From: Alkaliphilus sp. B6464
GTDB lineage: Bacteria; Bacillota; Clostridia; Peptostreptococcales; Natronincolaceae
Length of the DNA stretch: 64,000 nt
Direction of reading: 5' to 3'
Assembly: GCF_018141165.1 (NCBI RefSeq)
Contig: NZ_CP058557.1
Coordinates: 620,001 to 684,000, forward strand
Shown: in pieces, positions 8,914 through 19,143 of the stretch
How the letters are laid out: every line of letters starts with the position of its first letter
Numbering within the stretch: position 1 is the stretch's first letter
The notes under the pieces: generated by a model
Databases searched by the model: none
The model's input: the letters and a program-made list of their open reading frames with translations, nothing else
Told to the model about the DNA's origin: nothing
Position numbers and translations under genes: made by a program

Positions 8914-10437
8914 TTAAAGCCCTAGTTCTTGAAGATACTTAGCCATTTGTGCTTCAACTTCCTTTAGCTCTGCTTGAATATTACTAATGTTTTCTTTTAC
9001 GGCCTCCATATCCACTGGCTCTTCTTCTTCAAAAGTATCAACATATCTTGGGATGTTTAAGTTATAATCATTTTCCTTAATTTCTTCATACTTTGCCATA
9101 TAAGAATATTTATCTATTGATTCATATTTATCATAAGTTTCTACTATTTTTTGAATATCTTCTTCTCTTAGGTTGTTTTGGTTCTTCCCTTTTTCGTAAT
9201 TACCTTCTGTAGATGCGTCTATAAATAAAACATCTCTTGTTGTTCTTCCCTTTTTAAAAATTAGTATAGATGCTGGAATACCTGTTCCAAAGAATAAATT
9301 AGAAGGTAATCCAATAACAGCATCTAGAAGATTTAAGTCAATAATTTCTTTTCTGATTCTTCCTTCACTAGCTCCTCTAAATAATACTCCATGAGGCAGA
9401 ATAACTCCCATTCTTCCTTCTTCTGCTAAGGAATATAGCATATGCTGTACAAATGCAAAGTCTCCTTTACTAGTTGGCGGAACTCCCCAATCAAATCTAC
9501 CATATTGGTCACGTGAAGCTTCCATCTTAAAGTTTTTATCATTAGCATCTGCAAAGCCCATAGCCCATTTATCTAGTGAGAAAGGAGGATTAGCAACTAC
9601 TACTTGAAATTTCATTAATCGATTATCTTCTAAATGAAGAGGATTAGATAATGTATCTCCCCACTCTATTTTTGCATCATCAACTCCATGTAAAAACATA
9701 TTCATTTTACATAGAGCGTAGGTTTGTCCATTTCTCTCTTGTCCGTAGATTTGTACTTTTTGTCCTGGTACTTGTTTTGCAACTTTAAGAAGTAGCGATC
9801 CAGATCCACAAGTTGGGTCATATACACGATCATTTTCTTTAGGTTTTACAAGTCTTGAAAGTAGTTCCGATACCATTGAAGGTGTAAAGAACTCACCACC
9901 TTTTTTACCAGCATCAGAAGCAAAATAACCGATCATATATTCGTAGGCATCTCCAATAACATCATTACTTCCTACTACGGAAGGTCTAATATCTAAAGTA
10001 GCAAAATCCTCTAAAACTTGTCTTAACATAGGATTTCTTTCCTTTGGTTTTCCTAGAACATTTTCATTGTTAAAATCTATATTTCTAAATACTCCTCTTA
10101 ATTTCTTGCTGTTTTTTTCCTCAATTTCTGAAAGAACCTTATTGATCTCTTGCCCTATTTCACTGCTATTTCTTTTTTCATATAGAGTATCAAAGGTGCA
10201 ACTTTCGTCTAAAATAAATCTTTCACGACTTAATTGTCTTTCAACCATTCTCATATCCCCATCATACTTTTTGATGTATTCCTCTTTATGCTCCTGATAT
10301 GTATCATTAATGTATTTTATAAAAAGCATAACAAGAACATAATCCATATATACAGATGAATTGATTTTTCCTCTAAAAGTATCACAGGCCTTCCATAGTA
10401 CACCATTTACTTCATCACGTTTATCTTGAGCTATCAT
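8914..10437 (-). CDS. hsdM: Type I DNA adenine methyltransferase subunit
   Basis: HsdM transfers a methyl group from S-adenosylmethionine to adenine at the site picked by HsdS. I start it at the ATG at 10437 (507 residues), since AAGGAGG lies eight bases before it; the frame extends six codons further to a TTG. The N-terminal HsdM helical domain is followed by the SAM motif DPTCGSG (about 207-213) and the catalytic NPPF (about 283-286), the N6-adenine type. The C-terminus is a coiled coil. It overlaps the half-size hsdS upstream by 17 bases. Confidence 0.96.
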   Translation of the reverse strand: MIAQDKRDEVNGVLWKACDTFRGKINSSVYMDYVLVMLFIKYINDTYQEHKEEYIKKYDGDMRMVERQLSRERFILDESCTFDTLYEKRNSSEIGQEINKVLSEIEEKNSKKLRGVFRNIDFNNENVLGKPKERNPMLRQVLEDFATLDIRPSVVGSNDVIGDAYEYMIGYFASDAGKKGGEFFTPSMVSELLSRLVKPKENDRVYDPTCGSGSLLLKVAKQVPGQKVQIYGQERNGQTYALCKMNMFLHGVDDAKIEWGDTLSNPLHLEDNRLMKFQVVVANPPFSLDKWAMGFADANDKNFKMEASRDQYGRFDWGVPPTSKGDFAFVQHMLYSLAEEGRMGVILPHGVLFRGASEGRIRKEIIDLNLLDAVIGLPSNLFFGTGIPASILIFKKGRTTRDVLFIDASTEGNYEKGKNQNNLREEDIQKIVETYDKYESIDKYSYMAKYEEIKENDYNLNIPRYVDTFEEEEPVDMEAVKENISNIQAELKEVEAQMAKYLQELGL

Positions 10438-11032
10438 CTTTTCTTCCTCCTTCAATAACTTGATCTATAATAGCATGGTACATTTTTTCTTTATCCTCTA
10501 GTAATTGCATGTAAAGCTTTCTTTCTCTTTGAATCAGACTATGAAGCTTAACTACTTTCTGTTGATGCTGGATACTTGGTACCTGTATTTCTAGTTCCTT
10601 TAAAGTACTAGTTTTGACTATAGATATTGCTGATCCAATAGATGCCTGGCTTAATCTTTTCTTAGTTTTTTGAGAATTTAAATAAATAGCTAAAAAATCC
10701 GGAATAATTTTATTATTCTTAGCTCTTATGACAGCAAATAAAGATGTTATAACTAGGCCAGACTCTTTTTCTTCAATATAGATGGTTGTATTGGGTGAAC
10801 TTAATCTAATTACTACATCACCGTTTTGAGTTAAATATTGTTCTGACAAAACTTCTAAGCTATCAAACTTATCTAGCTCCTTTTTGTTGACCCATCCATT
10901 CTCTTCAAAACTTTTTAGTGTAAGCATTTTATATGTTTTAACGGGGCTAAAATCTGCTTTTTTTCTAGATACTACTACTCCTGTTGATATAGTTGCAATA
11001 TCACCTAATTTCAGTGTTTCGGTGTTTTTCAA
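10421..11032 (-). CDS. Half-size HsdS, single target-recognition domain
   Basis: At 203 residues this protein has one target-recognition domain opening with LKLGDIATISTGVVVSRKKA and one C-terminal spacer helix (VVKLHSLIQRERKLYMQLLE). A normal HsdS has two of each. The TTG start is supported by AAGGTG six bases upstream. It is the first gene of the operon and overlaps hsdM. Half-size subunits can dimerise to give a palindromic target in some type I systems, so it may supply a second specificity or compete with the full HsdS. That role is inference; it is not an obvious truncation. Confidence 0.8.
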   Translation of the reverse strand: MKNTETLKLGDIATISTGVVVSRKKADFSPVKTYKMLTLKSFEENGWVNKKELDKFDSLEVLSEQYLTQNGDVVIRLSSPNTTIYIEEKESGLVITSLFAVIRAKNNKIIPDFLAIYLNSQKTKKRLSQASIGSAISIVKTSTLKELEIQVPSIQHQQKVVKLHSLIQRERKLYMQLLEDKEKMYHAIIDQVIEGGRKDDSSR

Positions 11033-11073
11033 AAATTCACCTTCTCTCTTAATGTATAAAAAATTTTAAAAAA

Positions 11074-11114
11074 CTATTAAAGGAATACGGCCACTCTCCA
11101 TATTCCTTTAATAG
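11074..11114 (-). terminator. Strong terminator upstream of the restriction operon
   Basis: Perfect 14-bp arms CTATTAAAGGAATA / TATTCCTTTAATAG flank a 13-base loop. On the minus strand the stem is followed by TTTTTT. It would stop transcription coming from the small split frame upstream, insulating the restriction operon. Confidence 0.75.
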
Positions 11115-11124
11115 ACTAGTACAA

Positions 11125-11284
11125 TTAATACTTTTTCTTTATTTTAAATGCTTTCTTTCCATAATCTGAAGCTCTATACGTCTTCCCATTCTTAGTATAA
11201 GAAGTAATAAATATATTCCGTTTCATCTTCTAGTACTGCTTCGTTTGTAACTAATATTGAGAGTGGGTCATAGGTATATACCAT
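11125..11284 (-). pseudogene. Small split frame, likely decayed short protein
   Basis: Two short minus-strand frames join naturally. The first, from an ATG at 11284, reads MVYTYDPLSILVTNEAVLED and onward to a TAA near 11190. The second, from an ATG at 11226, reads MKRNIFITSYTKNGKTYRAS and ends KKAFKIKKKY. A single-base shift would give one basic protein of about 50 residues. Neither half has a clear ribosome site, so I treat it as a frameshifted remnant. The second half alone (33 residues, 11125-11226) could still be a real tiny gene. Confidence 0.35.
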
Positions 11285-11304
11285 AGGAACCTGCTAATTC
11301 CTTT

Positions 11305-11332
11305 AAGAGATAGTTGCAGCTATCTCTTTTTT
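11305..11332 (+). terminator. Hairpin with T-run, plus strand
   Basis: AAGAGATAG, a six-base loop, CTATCTCTT and then a T-run form a classic terminator on the plus strand. No plus-strand gene precedes it, which again suggests lost sequence at this island edge. Confidence 0.6.
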
Positions 11333-11574
11333 ATTTACTTACAAATTGATTATATACAATATTTTTCCATAAGTCAAATATTTTTTGTTGTAATTTAAAA
11401 ATGACGTTACGACATTGTGCAACTACTGATTCTTTATAGTTTATGATTAAGTTATTGTTAAATTCACTTATTACAGTGGCTATATCTATTACTAAATAAT
11501 TAGCTATGGTCAGCAAACTTTTAAAACATCTATAGTAGAAGCTTCTACAGCTGGTACTTTAAAAGATTGCTCTC

Positions 11575-11916
11575 TTGAAGAACAAATTAAAGTATGGAGA
11601 ATATTATACTGAAAATGATTTTATCTGTATTTTTGAGAATGGAGAAATAGTTACAACTAAAGCTATAGGTCGTATGAGTAAAATTATAAAAAGAGACTTA
11701 AAGATTGATTTTAACTTTCATATGCTTAGACATACACATGCTACTATGTTACTTGAAGCAGGTGTTAATCCTAAGGTAGTACAAGAAAGGCTAGGTCATT
11801 CCTCCGTATCTATTACACTAGACACTTATTCTCACATCACAACAGAGTTTCAAAAAGTTGCAGTTTCTGAATTTGAGAAGTATCTACAAAAAAATAAAGT
11901 GTCCAATCTAAAATAA
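11575..11916 (+). pseudogene. Tyrosine recombinase/integrase, C-terminal fragment
   Basis: This 113-residue fragment is the C-terminal half of a phage or transposon integrase catalytic domain. It keeps HMLRHTHAT (H-x-x-R box), the later His in LGHSS and the nucleophile Tyr in LDTYSH. The N-terminal DNA-binding domains and the first catalytic Arg are missing, and an in-frame TAA lies five codons before the TTG used as start. It cannot be active. It lies directly beside groEL, where an integrated element would be expected to keep its integrase, so it is probably a fossil of the event that brought in the DNA to its left. Confidence 0.85.
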
Positions 11917-11940
11917 TGAATTTTATCTTAGATTGGACAC
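11899..11940. repeat. 13-bp perfect inverted repeat beside the integrase relic
   Basis: GTGTCCAATCTAA (11899-11911) is repeated inverted as TTAGATTGGACAC (11928-11940). GATTGGACA then occurs again directly at 11943-11951. It lacks a T-run. It may be a terminator of the old integrase or part of an attachment site; the other attachment end is not seen in the window. Confidence 0.45.
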
Positions 11941-12017
11941 AGATTGGACAGTATGGATTTTCAAGGCTAAAAAACCTATCAAATCAAGTATTTAACCCAT
12001 TTAATATTCAGATGTTG

Positions 12018-13655
<1,638 letters not shown>

Positions 13656-13702
13656 CTAGTCCTTATTTATATTAATTAAACCCATTATGTAATACTATTT
13701 TA

Positions 13703-13990
<288 letters not shown>

Positions 13991-14044
13991 TCAAACCTCC
14001 TTGGAAATTTTTTATTTTTTTAATACATTGTTTTTTGCTCATTA

Positions 14045-14071
14045 TTAGCACTCGTACTAAGTGAGTGCTAA
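14045..14071. promoter_or_regulatory. CIRCE operator for HrcA
   Basis: TTAGCACTC, nine bases, GAGTGCTAA is an exact CIRCE element, the binding site of the heat-shock repressor HrcA. It lies about 58 bases before the groES start. A TTGCTA...TAACAT promoter can be drawn just upstream on the minus strand. hrcA itself is not in the window. Confidence 0.97.
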
Positions 14072-14234
14072 TTACATTTATAATGTTATCTAAAAGTGAT
14101 TTTGCTAGCAAATGCCAATATTGGCTATTATATTCTATTATCTAAAGATATATTCGCTTTTTTCTTTATATCTCTACATTTCACTGTTTTACTAATTTTT
14201 TAATATTTTTTTAGTATCTTCTAAATATTTTTGT

Positions 14235-14945
14235 TTAAAGGCCTATTAATCCTACTAATTTTAATATATAAGGCTGTACTATGTAATATATTATAGGTAT
14301 AAATACAGCTGGTAGCATATTACCTACCTTTATTCTTTTCACTTCCATTATATTAGATGCAATACCTATAATTAATAGTCCACCTATAGCAGACATTTCT
14401 GCTATTACCGTTTCTACCAAGAAGGGTTTCATAAATGTAGCTGTAATAGTAATTAAACCTTGATAAATAAAAACCGCTATACCAGAAAATGCAACTCCTA
14501 TACCTAAAGTAGATGAAAATATTATTGCAGAAATACCATCAATCAGAGACTTAGCAAATAAAATTTCATGATTACCAGTTAGTCCACTTTCTAGAGCACC
14601 CATAATCGCCATAGCTCCAACACAATAAATTAAACTAGCCGTAACAAAACCCTTAGCAATTCCACCTTCCTTGTTACCAACTTTAGTTTCTAGCCATTTC
14701 CCTACATTTTCTAGCCTATCTTCTATTTTTGCCATTTCTCCTATTATAGTGCCTATAACAACACTTGAAATCATAAGTAGTATATCTCCAGTTTCTAGAG
14801 CTCCCGATAAGCCTATAACAAAAACACTTAAGCCTAGTCCTTGCATTATCGTTGCCTTATACCCTTCTGGAATACCTTTTCTTAAAAAAACTCCGCCAAT
14901 TCCTCCAGCTATAATTGCTATAGCATTTACAATAGTTCCTAACAT
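14235..14945 (-). CDS. DUF554 family membrane protein
   Basis: This 236-residue protein is a DUF554 (YdfK/YqgA-type) integral membrane protein with about seven hydrophobic segments. Landmarks are GTIVNAIAIIAGGIGGVFLR at the start and SLIDGISAIIFSSTLGIGVA in the middle. I chose the ATG at 14945 because GGGGGAT precedes it and because the longer reading, 15 codons upstream, would begin inside a hairpin. The family is thought to be transport-related, but no substrate is established. Confidence 0.85.
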   Translation of the reverse strand: MLGTIVNAIAIIAGGIGGVFLRKGIPEGYKATIMQGLGLSVFVIGLSGALETGDILLMISSVVIGTIIGEMAKIEDRLENVGKWLETKVGNKEGGIAKGFVTASLIYCVGAMAIMGALESGLTGNHEILFAKSLIDGISAIIFSSTLGIGVAFSGIAVFIYQGLITITATFMKPFLVETVIAEMSAIGGLLIIGIASNIMEVKRIKVGNMLPAVFIPIIYYIVQPYILKLVGLIGL

Positions 14946-14981
14946 CGATTCATCCCCCAGTTGTTTAACATATGAAAATTT

Positions 14982-15008
14982 TATCCCCACATCCGTAATG
15001 GATGTGGG
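14982..15008. terminator. Hairpin between ogg and the DUF554 gene
   Basis: CCCCACATCC, five bases, GGATGTGGGG is a perfect 10-bp stem. On the minus strand it is followed by ATAAAATTTT. It probably separates the glycosylase transcript from the DUF554 gene. Confidence 0.6.
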
Positions 15009-15111
15009 GACTTAAATATTTAATATTCCTAATCTTCCACTGTATTGATATTATCACTATTTTACATCCTTTTCAAGCTAAAACTCTCATGGTGATAAAC
15101 TATACAATAAT

Positions 15112-15987
15112 CTATTTCCCTATTCCAAGTTCTCTAGCATAGTAAAATAGATACTGTTGTGCATACCCACCATATTTTCCAAACTTATCTCTAGCAAACT
15201 CTTCGATTTTTTTATTAGGTGTGTCTTCATGAAAATAAAAATATTCCATGACTCTTTTAACCCATACATCTACAGGGACTGCTTCTACCTTTCCCATAGC
15301 AAATACTAAAATACAGTTAGCTACTTTAGGCCCTACTCCACTAAACCTACGCATAGCTTCAAAGCAATCTTCACTATTTAATTCTTTTAATTGTTCTAAA
15401 GAAATATTTTCATCAATCACTGCTCTAGCTGTATTTAAAATGTACTTAGATCTATATCCCACTCCGCAGGCTGCTAATTGTTCTTCCGACAAATTATAAA
15501 TAGCCTCTGGAGTTGGAAAACTATAATAGTCCTTTCCACCATATTGTCCTAAATATTCCCCAAAATTTTCACTTAACAATCTTACAGATTTTTTTATACG
15601 AGGTATAGCATTGTTAGCAGAAATAATGAAAGAGATTAAAGTTTCCCAAGGTTCCTGCTTAAGTATTCTAATTCCATCGCCAAAATTAGTAGCGTCTTTC
15701 ATAACCTCATCATCTTTACTTAAATCTTCTTTAATTTTCCCGTAGTTGTTATTTAAATCAAAATAAGAAGTCCATATGTTATTAAAATCTTCTATATTTG
15801 TATTGCTAAAAACGATTGTATCTTCTTCTTTTCTTACATTTAAAATTTTACCATAGGCGACTCCAATATAGCTTCCATCATCCTCTAGGTCCCATCTAAA
15901 ACATTGACCACATTCAAAAATATGCTTGGGTTCAAAATCTCTTATGTTTTTTAATATTACTTTATTATCTTTATGTAGAATTTCCAA
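15112..15987 (-). CDS. ogg: 8-oxoguanine DNA glycosylase/AP lyase, OGG1 family
   Basis: The enzyme removes 8-oxoguanine from DNA and nicks the abasic site. The 291 residues follow the eukaryote-like OGG1 plan also found in clostridia: an N-terminal beta domain with ECGQCFRWD, a helix-hairpin-helix (RRFSGVGPKVANC), catalytic Lys221 within it, and Asp240 in AVPVDVWVKR. The Lys-Asp spacing of 19 equals that of human OGG1. It lies alone on the minus strand. In an oxygen-sensitive organism it serves base excision repair. Confidence 0.93.
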   Translation of the reverse strand: MEILHKDNKVILKNIRDFEPKHIFECGQCFRWDLEDDGSYIGVAYGKILNVRKEEDTIVFSNTNIEDFNNIWTSYFDLNNNYGKIKEDLSKDDEVMKDATNFGDGIRILKQEPWETLISFIISANNAIPRIKKSVRLLSENFGEYLGQYGGKDYYSFPTPEAIYNLSEEQLAACGVGYRSKYILNTARAVIDENISLEQLKELNSEDCFEAMRRFSGVGPKVANCILVFAMGKVEAVPVDVWVKRVMEYFYFHEDTPNKKIEEFARDKFGKYGGYAQQYLFYYARELGIGK

Positions 15988-16072
15988 CTAAATCTCTCCT
16001 CTCCATATATCTTACAGCTAATAATTCTAAAACTACATATATACTTATGTCTTTGCTTATTATACCCAATAT

Positions 16073-16107
16073 TAAATCCCTAAAAACCTTCTGGTCTCTA
16101 GGGATTG
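16073..16107 (-). terminator. Terminator after the acetyltransferase gene
   Basis: AATCCCTA and TAGGGATT arms face each other across 19 bases immediately past the stop at 16113. The T-run is weak. Confidence 0.5.
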
Positions 16108-16112
16108 TAATC

Positions 16113-16637
16113 TTATTTAAAATCAAACAAAAGGTCTATTTCAACTCTATCATTTAACAAACCTTTATTATCATAAGCAGCTTCATTAAGTCCACAAATA
16201 TTGAATCCTTCTTTAATAAAAAACTTAATAGCAGGGTAATTATAATTTTCTACTTGAACAATAATACCTCTAGCCTTGTTAAATCTAGCAAATCCTTTCG
16301 CTGACTTTACAAGCTTTCTACCAATATTTCTTTGGCGCACATCCTCTTCTACCCAGAGGTTTATTATTTGTAGAAGATTATTATGCTGAGTACATAACAT
16401 CTCTATATATCCAAAAATTCTTTCATTCTCCTCTATTAAAAAAGTCTTAGTATATTTACCTTTCTCATCCATTAATTTAATACTATACTTCTCTTCATGA
16501 CTTTCTCCCAGTTCTTTTATCTCTAACTTATAACTAGACCCTTCCTTACTAACCTTATAATATTTATTAGATTTAAGGCTATAGTCAAGTCTTTTTATAT
16601 TGTCAATATCATCCGCTACCATTTCACGTATAATCAT
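16113..16637 (-). CDS. GNAT-family N-acetyltransferase
   Basis: This 174-residue protein has the GNAT fold: a beta strand FGYIEMLCT, the acetyl-CoA loop VEEDVRQRNIGRKLVKSAKG (Q/RxxGxG/A type, about residues 103-122), and the later NYPAIKFFIKEGF helix. Its start overlaps the stop of the preceding gene by four bases, so they are translated together. The acceptor cannot be told from sequence; it may modify a small molecule or a protein. Confidence 0.85.
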   Translation of the reverse strand: MIIREMVADDIDNIKRLDYSLKSNKYYKVSKEGSSYKLEIKELGESHEEKYSIKLMDEKGKYTKTFLIEENERIFGYIEMLCTQHNNLLQIINLWVEEDVRQRNIGRKLVKSAKGFARFNKARGIIVQVENYNYPAIKFFIKEGFNICGLNEAAYDNKGLLNDRVEIDLLFDFK

Positions 16638-17965
16638 TGATAATTTTCCTCCGTGGACATGTAGGACACGGGCTCATATATAGAATATGCCTCATAAACC
16701 TGATTTCCTGTAACTATATCAAAGTATAGCTTTCTTATATCTTCTTTTTTAGTTGATTGATAACTATAAGTAGCTACTGGTCTATAGTGGGTATAAAATG
16801 ACCTAACAACTGCTATTCCATTATATTTCATATCTAAAAGTTGTTCACTATGTTTTTGCTCCACATCCTCTAGGGACACTACTACTTCTGACATAGGTAC
16901 TACTGTACCGTTGAAGTTATTAGAGTATTTAATAACCTTCCCACCATGAGAAGAAACATTTACTTTAACTATGTCACTAATCATAGTAATATCATCTAAG
17001 GTAGGAATAAATTGAAATGCATAAATAGTATTTTTTGTATTTTCATCTGTAATTGCCGATACCCCATCTATCATCTGCTCATAGGATTCAAATCTATTTA
17101 TAAACTTTTTAGCGATTTCTGAAGCTTCATCTTTAGAAACAAGTGTATCCTTAACATCTGCTGTATAATCTTCAAATTGTCTAAGGAATCCGTTAACAGC
17201 GTCTATCCATATTGAATATACTAAATCATCTTCAATATAATAATTTATTTCATAATAATGAACACCATCTCGGATTTGAATATTTTCTGTTACTTCCCTA
17301 GATCCCGAAAAATTACCAAGCTCAGGAAGCATTTTATCTACTCTTGTTAATATTGAGTCTATTGGCATATATGCAGGATGCTCATTAGGAATACGACTAT
17401 GTCTATATAGTCTAGATACTTCCTCTATATTATTTGCCCACTGTCCTAATCCACCGTCACCATTATCCGGATCTTTAATTTCGCGTACTCGTCTTTGAAT
17501 ATTATTGTATACTGCTGAAAATCTATCTAACTGTTCATAAATTTTATCTAAAAACACTATATCATAATCTGTTAAATTTTCATTACGGCTACTAAACTGA
17601 TTGTTCAGATTATGAACCACTGCACTTCTTAAAGTTTCTAGTCCCTGTAATCCTCTCATTAATGCCTCATTAGGTTTTTCCTCTGTTTGATTTAAGTCAA
17701 CCCAACTGTTAAAAATCAAAACTAGTTGTTGAATAGAACGCTGTAAATCGATCATCTCTTCCTTTGCACCTGTTTCTTTTATTTCTTTTATTGAATGCAT
17801 TGTATCCCTAATAGCACTTTCCACCCGTGTGGATATAACTATATTGGAATTACTAACCTTTTTCCCTAATAATCTTAACTGAATAGCAAAAAATAGATTA
17901 GCACTTAAGCTAATAATTGTAATTAAAATAATCAAATATCTAACATATCTTCTATAACTATACAA
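16634..17965 (-). CDS. PepSY-type membrane protein, YpeB-like
   Basis: This 443-residue protein has one N-terminal membrane segment (about residues 9-29) and a long outer part. A helical first half is followed by PepSY-like beta/alpha repeats (VSKDEASEIAKKFINRFE and similar). Length and layout resemble YpeB, which supports the cortex-lytic enzyme SleB in spore germination, but sequence similarity by eye is modest and no sleB lies next to it. It is first in a two-gene operon with the acetyltransferase. A role in germination is therefore tentative. Confidence 0.5.
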   Translation of the reverse strand: MYSYRRYVRYLIILITIISLSANLFFAIQLRLLGKKVSNSNIVISTRVESAIRDTMHSIKEIKETGAKEEMIDLQRSIQQLVLIFNSWVDLNQTEEKPNEALMRGLQGLETLRSAVVHNLNNQFSSRNENLTDYDIVFLDKIYEQLDRFSAVYNNIQRRVREIKDPDNGDGGLGQWANNIEEVSRLYRHSRIPNEHPAYMPIDSILTRVDKMLPELGNFSGSREVTENIQIRDGVHYYEINYYIEDDLVYSIWIDAVNGFLRQFEDYTADVKDTLVSKDEASEIAKKFINRFESYEQMIDGVSAITDENTKNTIYAFQFIPTLDDITMISDIVKVNVSSHGGKVIKYSNNFNGTVVPMSEVVVSLEDVEQKHSEQLLDMKYNGIAVVRSFYTHYRPVATYSYQSTKKEDIRKLYFDIVTGNQVYEAYSIYEPVSYMSTEENYQ

Positions 17966-18351
17966 CGGAACTCCTCCTCACTAAACATGGGCACTTTCCT
18001 GTTTATAACAACTATATCATAAAATCTTTAAAGTCCTATTATAGGTTCATTGCTCATAGATAAAAATAAAGTATCCTTTTATATAATAACATAAACCAGA
18101 TTGATTGGTAATAACTATTAGCTTAATTTTATCCTTTTCCTTCTTTTTAAACCCTTTATTATTATAAAAATATATTCTATATATTAATTATTTAAGTGGT
18201 CTGATGCTTCACAAATATATAAAACTAGGTTATTATAAATTAATAGTACATAGATTTATTCCGTAGCTTACATAATTGCGAGCTCAGCAGGATAACAGCA
18301 CCCTCTGAATGTAGTATTAATTTCTGGTTATAATGTTGAATATACTAATAT
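17966..18351. other. Gene-free stretch with a tRNA-like scrap
   Basis: No coding frame is credible here. At about 18281-18305 the words GAGCTCAGCAGGATAACAGC and then ACCCTCTGAA resemble the D-arm and anticodon region of a tRNA, but the stems do not pair and the acceptor is missing. No promoter is obvious for the gene that follows. Confidence 0.3.
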
Positions 18352-18369
18352 TTGAATAGGAGGATTTTT

Positions 18370-19080
18370 ATGGATCAACCTCAACAAATGATGGCAAATG
18401 CAGGGAAAGAACTTGGTATTAATGTTGGTAATAAACAATTTGCGAGAATACCAGTTAAAACACATTTAATTAAGCGAGAAGATAATATTGTGGATGTAGC
18501 ATGTAAATATTTAAAGGACAAGGTACGAGAGAAAGATATAGTATTTATAACTGAAAAAATAGTAGGAATTACTCAAGGTCGAGCTATTCCTTTAAAGGAA
18601 ATAAAGCCTAGACCTTTAGCTACTTTTCTTGCTAAATATGTAACTAAAACTCCAGCAGGGATAGGGCTAGGTATGCCTGAAACTATGGAAATGGCTCTTA
18701 GGGAGTGTGGAACTATTAGAATTCTATTTGCAGCTATAGTTGGAGCTATAAGCAAAATACTTTTTAGAAGAAGAGGGGATTTTTATAGAATTGCTGGCCC
18801 AAAAGCCAGGGCAATTGATGGGCCTACCTCTGGTACAATACCACCATATAATACACATGTAGTATTAGGTCCTGCTAATCCTGACGAAGTTGCTCAAGAA
18901 GTTAGTAGAGCTCTAGGAGGCATTAGGGTAGTCATTTCAGATATTAATGACCTAGGAGGCAATATATTAGGTGGATCTCATAAGGATATTAACTTTAATG
19001 AAGTAGTTCAAATACTTAAAGATAATCCTCTAGGGCAAGGTAAGGAACAGACACCTATGGGAATTATTAGGGAAATATAA
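18370..19080 (+). CDS. CofE-like (F420-0:glutamate ligase family) protein
   Basis: This 236-residue protein belongs to the family of CofE, which adds glutamate to coenzyme F420. Visible landmarks are the start PVKTHLIKREDNIVDVACKY, KDIVFITEKIVGITQGRAIP, and GPANPDEVAQEVSRALGG near the end. The ATG at 18370 follows AGGAGG at perfect spacing, so the upstream TTG at 18352 is rejected. No other F420 gene is nearby, and clostridia generally lack F420, so its true substrate may differ. It is monocistronic and ends at a terminator. Confidence 0.75.
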   Translation: MDQPQQMMANAGKELGINVGNKQFARIPVKTHLIKREDNIVDVACKYLKDKVREKDIVFITEKIVGITQGRAIPLKEIKPRPLATFLAKYVTKTPAGIGLGMPETMEMALRECGTIRILFAAIVGAISKILFRRRGDFYRIAGPKARAIDGPTSGTIPPYNTHVVLGPANPDEVAQEVSRALGGIRVVISDINDLGGNILGGSHKDINFNEVVQILKDNPLGQGKEQTPMGIIREI

Positions 19081-19098
19081 TTGTTTATGCAAGATTAA

Positions 19099-19135
19099 AA
19101 ATACAGCTCCATATGTAATAGAGCTGTATTTTCTA
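19099..19135. terminator. Bidirectional terminator between convergent genes
   Basis: AATACAGCTC and GAGCTGTATT arms flank an 11-base loop with T-rich sequence on the plus side and AAAAAT on the other. It ends both the CofE-like gene and the ABC exporter operon. Confidence 0.75.
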
Positions 19136-19143
19136 TTTTAAAT

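Noticed and set aside
11331-11516. Minus-strand frame of 61 codons in the island edge
   Set aside because: It has no good ribosome site and no recognisable family, and the area is full of decayed genes. It could be a remnant but I cannot support it.
18352-18369. TTG start for the CofE-like gene
   Set aside because: The AGGAGG ribosome site lies inside that extension; the ATG at 18370 is better placed.
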